64,000 nucleotides of DNA from an uncultured beta proteobacterium. GTDB taxonomy: Bacteria > Pseudomonadota > Gammaproteobacteria > Burkholderiales > Burkholderiaceae_C. Position numbers and translations under genes: made by a program. The notes under the pieces are model-generated. The model was given only the letters and a program-made list of their open reading frames with translations. It was not told where the DNA came from and made no database searches. The DNA is taken from assembly GCA_903876735.1 (NCBI GenBank), contig CAIRAW010000075.1, forward strand, positions 62,001-126,000. The letters run 5' to 3'. Positions 59,710-64,000 of this stretch are shown piece after piece. The first letter of the stretch is position 1. Each line of letters opens with the position of its first letter.

Positions 59710-62388
59710 ATGGACAAGCACTTTTTGACGCCGCTTTTCGCTCCCAGTTCAATCGTTGTGTTTGCCGGGGAGGCTGAAAAGCCGGAATCGCAGACACCCC
59801 AGGCCCGCGCCCTGCACGAGGCCCTGCGTGCGCAGCGCTACACCGGCACTCTGACCTTTATTGACATCCATGCCAGCGGCACCCTGGCCGATCTGGCCCA
59901 CGCACAGGCCGATCTGGCGCTGATCGCCTTGCCGCCGGAAGAATTGGCCGGCGCGCTGGAATTGGCCGGTCGCATCAAGTGCCGGGCCGCGCTGGTGATT
60001 GCCAGCGGTATCGACGGCGCCCAGGCGGCTGAGCTGAACCAGATTGCGCGGCGCGAGGGCATCCACCTGCTCGGGCCCAATTGCCTGGGTTTCCAGCGTC
60101 CGCTGCTGCAACTCAATGCCAGCGTGGCCGGTCCCTTGGCCGCGCCGGGCCCGCTGGCGCTGGTGTCGCAATCGGGTGCGCTGACGGCCTCGATCCTGGA
60201 CTGGGGTCAAAAGAACGGCGTCGGTTTCTCGACCGTGGTCTCGCTCGGTCCCAATACCCCCGTGGACATGGCGCAGGTGCTTGATTTTCTGGCGGCTGAT
60301 CCGCAAACCCACAGCATCGTGGTCTACCTCGAGGGCATCCGCAATGCGCGGCGTTTCATGAGCGCGCTGCGTGCTGCGGCCAATGCGAAGCCGGTGGTGG
60401 TGCTCAAGGGCGGACGCAAGCCCGACGGCAACCGTGCGGCGCTGACCCATTCCGGCACCATTGTCGGCAGCGACGATGTCTTTGACGCTGCCCTGCGCCG
60501 TGCCGGTGCGGTGCGGGTGCGCTCTTTTGTGGCGCTGTTCTCGGCTGCCAAATGCCTGTCCTCGCGCTATCGCGCGGTTGGTCGCCGCCTGGCCATCGTC
60601 ACCAATGGCGGTGGCCCCGGCGTGCTGGCGGCGGACTGGATCAGCGAAATCAATCTGGCACTGGGTGTTTTGACCGAAGTTGAGGCGATCGAACTCAAGA
60701 CCCAGTTGCCCAAGCTGGCGTCCTTGTGTGACTTGATCGATATCTCGGAAGAGGCGGGCCCGGAGCATTTCAAGCTCGCGATCGCGGCTGCCGCCAAATC
60801 GCGCCAGGTCGACGGTGTGCTGGCGATTTGCTCGCCCAAGATCGGCACCGACAGCGCCAGCATTGCCCATGCGCTGGTGGAGTCGAACAAGCAGATCGGC
60901 AAACCCCTGTTCACCTGCCTGATGGGCGACGCCACGGTTGGCGAAGCCAGGCGCATTCTGCACGACGCTGCGATTCCGACCTTTCGCACACCCGAGGCGG
61001 CGGTCGGCGCCTACGGCAATATCGCTTCCTATTACCGCAACCAGCAGTTGCTGCAACAGACGCCGCCGCCGATGTCTGATCTGGCCAAGCCCGACCTGGA
61101 GGGCGCACGCATGCTGGTCGAAAGCGTCCTGGCCGAGCGGCGCAAGGTGCTGACCGAAATGGAATCGAAAGCGCTGCTGGCGGCGTTTCACATTCCGGTG
61201 ACCAAGACCATTCTGGCGCGCAACGTCAACGAAGCCATCATGATCGCCACGCAACTGGGCTTTCCGGTGGCGCTCAAGATTGATTCACCCGACATTACCC
61301 ACAAGTCCGATGTGATGGGCGTGGCGCTCAACGTCGTCAACGCGGTTGGGGTGCGCGACACCTTTCTCGAGATGACGCAGCGCGTGGCGCGCCTGATGCC
61401 CGAGGCCCGCATCAACGGTGTCACCGTGCAGAACATGTCGAGCCAGAAGCGCGGGCGCGAAATTTACATCGGCCTGGTGACGGATGATCCCTTCGGCCCG
61501 GTGATCGCGTTTGGCGCCGGCGGCACCATGATCGAATTGATGAATGACCGTGCCATGGAGTTGCCGCCGCTGAACCAGTTCCTGGCCCGCCGCCTGATCG
61601 ATCGCTCGCGCGTGGCCGAGACCCTGGGTGAATGGCGCGGCGCCGCGCCCGTCAACATGGAAGCGCTGGAACAGGTGTTGTTGCGGGTTTCGGAGATGGT
61701 GTGTGAACTGCCGCAATTGCGCGAGATGGACATCAACCCCATCATCGTTGACGAGTCGGGCGCACTGGCCGTCGATGCGCGCATCGTGGTCGAAAATGCG
61801 GCGCCCTCGGCGCGCAACTACAGCCACCTGGCGATCCTGCCGTATCCGGCGCAGTACGCGCAGACCTGGCCTTTGCGCGGCGGTGGCGAATACACGGTGC
61901 GGCCGATTCATCCGGATGACGCCAGCATGCTGCAGGAGTTTGTGCGCACGCTCTCGCCCGAGAGCCGCTACTTCCGCTTTGTCTCGAGCATGCAGGAGTT
62001 GCCGGCCACCATGCTGGCGCGCTTCACGCTGATCGACTACGACCGCGAAATGGCGCTGGTGGCGGTGCAGCGCGAGCGCACCGTCGGCGCCGACGGCGAG
62101 GTGGTGGAGACCTCCCGCATGCTGGGCGTGTCGCGTTACATCACGAACCCGGACCGCACGACCTGCGAGTTCTCCCTGGTGGTGGCGGACGACCTCAAAG
62201 GCAAAGGCCTGGGCTCACGCCTGATGCTCTCGATCATGGAGTTCGCGCGGGAAAAAGGACTCTCCGAAATCGAAGGCCTGGTGCTGGCCAACAACCCGAC
62301 CATGCTCAAGCTCATGAAGAGCCTGGGCTTTCACATCAAAGCCTTCCCTGAAGACGCAGACTTCAAACTGGTGACGCAGGCGCTGTAA
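59710..62388 (+). CDS. NDP-forming acyl-CoA synthetase / GNAT acetyltransferase fusion (Pat-like)
   Basis: An 892-residue protein. The N-terminal half is an acyl-CoA synthetase (NDP-forming) alpha-like module: CoA-binding domain (about 8-130), then LVSQSGALTAS (about 151-161). The phosphohistidine site is retained as His247 in ALTHSGTIVGSDDV. A beta-like ATP-grasp module follows (about 510-730), then a GNAT acetyltransferase domain (about 755-890) with KGKGLGSRLM as acetyl-CoA loop. PatZ-type lysine acetyltransferases share this layout but commonly lack the catalytic His. It would therefore be either a Pat-type protein acetylator or a ligase with regulation. Start at 59710 is just after the inverted repeat. 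Confidence 0.92.
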   Translation: MDKHFLTPLFAPSSIVVFAGEAEKPESQTPQARALHEALRAQRYTGTLTFIDIHASGTLADLAHAQADLALIALPPEELAGALELAGRIKCRAALVIASGIDGAQAAELNQIARREGIHLLGPNCLGFQRPLLQLNASVAGPLAAPGPLALVSQSGALTASILDWGQKNGVGFSTVVSLGPNTPVDMAQVLDFLAADPQTHSIVVYLEGIRNARRFMSALRAAANAKPVVVLKGGRKPDGNRAALTHSGTIVGSDDVFDAALRRAGAVRVRSFVALFSAAKCLSSRYRAVGRRLAIVTNGGGPGVLAADWISEINLALGVLTEVEAIELKTQLPKLASLCDLIDISEEAGPEHFKLAIAAAAKSRQVDGVLAICSPKIGTDSASIAHALVESNKQIGKPLFTCLMGDATVGEARRILHDAAIPTFRTPEAAVGAYGNIASYYRNQQLLQQTPPPMSDLAKPDLEGARMLVESVLAERRKVLTEMESKALLAAFHIPVTKTILARNVNEAIMIATQLGFPVALKIDSPDITHKSDVMGVALNVVNAVGVRDTFLEMTQRVARLMPEARINGVTVQNMSSQKRGREIYIGLVTDDPFGPVIAFGAGGTMIELMNDRAMELPPLNQFLARRLIDRSRVAETLGEWRGAAPVNMEALEQVLLRVSEMVCELPQLREMDINPIIVDESGALAVDARIVVENAAPSARNYSHLAILPYPAQYAQTWPLRGGGEYTVRPIHPDDASMLQEFVRTLSPESRYFRFVSSMQELPATMLARFTLIDYDREMALVAVQRERTVGADGEVVETSRMLGVSRYITNPDRTTCEFSLVVADDLKGKGLGSRLMLSIMEFAREKGLSEIEGLVLANNPTMLKLMKSLGFHIKAFPEDADFKLVTQAL

Positions 62389-62389
62389 A

Positions 62390-63544
62390 TCAGGTCGGGT
62401 AATGCCCGGGCAGCAGGATGGATTTGTCGATGGTGTTGATGTCGGTGCGCCCGCACAGGGCCATGGTGGTATCGAGTTCCTTGTGGATGATCTCCAGCGA
62501 TTTGGTGACGCCGGCTTGGCCCATGGCGCCCAGACCGTAGATGTAAGAGCGGCCGATGTAGACGCCTTGTGCGCCTAGCGCGCGGGCCTTGAGTACGTCC
62601 TGCCCGCTGCGCACGCCGCCGTCCATGTGCACTTCAATCTGCTTGCCTACCGCGTCCACGATTGGGGGCAGGGCGCAGATGCTCGACTGCGCACCGTCAA
62701 GCTGGCGCCCGCCGTGGTTCGAGACGATCAGCGCATCGGCGCCGGCGCTCACCGCCAGGCGCGCGTCTTCAACGTCCTGAATGCCCTTGAGGATGAGCTT
62801 GCCGCCCCAGCGTTTCTTGATCCACTCGACGTCGTTCCAGTTCAGGGTCGGGTCAAACTGGCTGGCGGTCCACTGCGAGAGCGAACCCATGTCCTCGATG
62901 CCTTTGACGTGGCCGAGGATGTTGCGAAAGCCACGCCGTTTCGTGCCCATCATGCCCAGACCCCAGCGCGGCTTGGTCATCATGTTGAGGATATTGGCCA
63001 GTGTCATCTTGGGTGGCGCGCTCAGGCCGTTCTTGATGTCCTTGTGGCGCTGGCCGATGATCTGCAGGTCCAGCGTCAGCACCAAGGCTGAACAGTTGGC
63101 GGCGCGTGCACGCTCGATCAGGCGCTCGATGAAGTCGCGGTCGCGGATCACATAGACCTGGAACCAGAACGGGTGCCGGTCGGTTCCTTCGGCCACGTCT
63201 TCGAGCGAGCAGATGCTCATGGTCGAGAGCGTGAAGGGCACGCCAAATGCCTTGGCCGCGCGTGCTGCCAGGATCTCGCCGTCGGCGTGCTGCATGCCGG
63301 TCAGGCCCACCGGCGCCAGCGCCACCGGCATCGCCACCGGCTGCCCGATCATGGTGCTGGCGGTGCTGCGATGGTCCATGTTGATGGCCACACGCTGGCG
63401 CAGCAGGATTTTCCGGAAGTCGGACTCGTTGGAACGGTAGGTGCCTTCGGTCCAGGAACCCGAGTCGGCGTAGTCGTAGAACATGCGCGGCACGCGCTTC
63501 TCGGCCAGTACGCGCAGGTCTTCGATGTTGGTGATGACGGTCAT
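62390..63544 (-). CDS. lldD: FMN-dependent alpha-hydroxy acid dehydrogenase (LldD-like)
   Basis: L-lactate dehydrogenase/glycolate oxidase-family flavoenzyme of 384 residues. The TIM-barrel segments include YDYADSGSWTEGTY (about 23-36), the FMN-binding PVALAPVGLTGMQH, and the catalytic histidine/arginine pair in VSNHGGRQLDGA (about 278-289), with DGGVRSGQDVLKARALGAQG following. Length fits LldD (about 380-396). The ATG at 63544 has GGAG with good spacing; an earlier frame start adds residues without support. It converges with the Pat-like gene, the stops one base apart. Lactate oxidation is the best guess; mandelate or glycolate are alternatives. Confidence 0.92.
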   Translation of the reverse strand: MTVITNIEDLRVLAEKRVPRMFYDYADSGSWTEGTYRSNESDFRKILLRQRVAINMDHRSTASTMIGQPVAMPVALAPVGLTGMQHADGEILAARAAKAFGVPFTLSTMSICSLEDVAEGTDRHPFWFQVYVIRDRDFIERLIERARAANCSALVLTLDLQIIGQRHKDIKNGLSAPPKMTLANILNMMTKPRWGLGMMGTKRRGFRNILGHVKGIEDMGSLSQWTASQFDPTLNWNDVEWIKKRWGGKLILKGIQDVEDARLAVSAGADALIVSNHGGRQLDGAQSSICALPPIVDAVGKQIEVHMDGGVRSGQDVLKARALGAQGVYIGRSYIYGLGAMGQAGVTKSLEIIHKELDTTMALCGRTDINTIDKSILLPGHYPT

Positions 63545-63678
63545 GCAAGTCTCCGTGAATAAGCCTGCATGGTAAGGGCTGGCCTGCCGGCATTGCAAGC
63601 CAGTCGATCCCGCAACTCAGTTCCTGCGGCAGTTGGCAGTCAGGAACGAATGGCAGGTCCGGATGCCAAAACGCCCAA

Positions 63679-64000
63679 CTAAGCGCCTGTTTTACGCGCC
63701 CAAATGCCCAGAGCAGTTTTTTCCAGCCGATCAAAATCAATCGGCTTGCCCAATTTCTCTACGCGTTCGGGCAACCCGCCACGCGCATCAATCGAGGAAA
63801 AAGGCAAACCGGTCACCATGACGATGGCCATATTCTTGTAACGCTCCAGATCGCACAACGCGTTAATGATCTGAACGCCATCAACCTCTGGCATGCGTAA
63901 ATCACAGATCAGCAGATCAGGCAGGATTTCACCCACCAAAACCAAACCCTCATAGCCGTTGGGCGCGGTGTGAAGGGTGACCGGAAACCCCCATGCTTCG
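63679..64000 (-). CDS. Response-regulator receiver domain, N-terminus outside the window
   Basis: Two-component receiver fragment (at least 107 residues) open to the right edge. Reading from the edge gives VTLHTAPNGYEGL, then LPDLLICDLRMPEVDG with the phospho-acceptor Asp. VMVTG with the conserved Thr and EKLGKPID with the Lys follow. The protein ends about 12 residues later (IWARKTGA), so no output domain follows; it is a stand-alone or C-terminal receiver. The true start lies beyond 64000, so a fused N-terminal domain is possible. It follows the same orientation as the LldD gene, 134 bases upstream of it. Confidence 0.85.
   Translation of the reverse strand, partial: EAWGFPVTLHTAPNGYEGLVLVGEILPDLLICDLRMPEVDGVQIINALCDLERYKNMAIVMVTGLPFSSIDARGGLPERVEKLGKPIDFDRLEKTALGIWARKTGA

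Overview
The window is a contiguous piece of a GC-rich betaproteobacterial chromosome, most likely Burkholderiales/Comamonadaceae (Rhodoferax/Polaromonas-like). This rests on the protein flavour and on familiar local orders: greB | spoT-rpoZ-gmk-yicC, kinase-phosphatase-rph-rdgB-hemW, an atu/liu-type acyl-CoA carboxylase operon, a Bug/TctC solute-binding protein and a fused indolepyruvate ferredoxin oxidoreductase. No rRNA, CRISPR array, phage or intact insertion sequence was seen. There is one tRNA gene (Leu, anticodon CAA).

Left part (1-7.9 kb): a peptide/glutathione-type ABC importer (gsiA-gsiB order, cut by the window edge) runs divergently from a winged-helix regulator, an Asp/Glu racemase and a fused 5-oxoprolinase/hydantoinase. 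The divergent promoter carries a clean palindrome. The group looks like an import-and-hydrolysis module for peptide- or lactam-like substrates. From 7.9 to 13.8 kb there is a more variable stretch: a broken reading frame, a secreted subtilisin-family lipoprotein with a membrane-anchored partner, and several small hypothetical genes (including DUF1653 and DUF3135 members).

13.8-20.4 kb holds an HSL-type esterase, a TPMT-like methyltransferase, an adenosine-deaminase-family protein, a Bug solute receptor, an acyl-CoA ligase, an NlpC/P60 lipoprotein and a secreted hypothetical protein. 20.5-29.9 kb is the conserved housekeeping block: greB, spoT, rpoZ, gmk, yicC, a Ser/Thr kinase with its PP2C phosphatase, rph, rdgB and hemW.

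29.9-37.5 kb is a catabolic unit. A MerR/LiuR-like regulator and an SCP2 protein are divergent from a five-gene operon encoding carboxyltransferase, acyl-CoA dehydrogenase, enoyl-CoA hydratase, biotin carboxylase and a beta-keto acid cleavage enzyme. Gene order and carboxyltransferase residues resemble atuCDEF (acyclic terpene/geranyl-CoA pathway) more than the leucine liu operon. A TGACGTTAACGTCA palindrome sits in its promoter. Then follow a Tat-exported metallophosphoesterase and a poorly coding stretch with the tRNA.

40.6-50.8 kb: cysM, a Nudix hydrolase, tusA, valS, ahpF, ahpC, yaaA, queF and ackA. The peroxide genes ahpCF and yaaA face away from each other across a shared region with 30-bp-spaced direct repeats. 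50.9-64 kb: a dienoyl-CoA-isomerase-like crotonase, a CheB-CheR-PAS fusion, the fused indolepyruvate oxidoreductase, dinB, a Pat-like acyl-CoA synthetase/acetyltransferase behind a 10-bp inverted repeat, an LldD-like flavoenzyme and a response-regulator fragment. REP-like palindromic elements of one family occur at 27.9, 32.6 and 49.5 kb.
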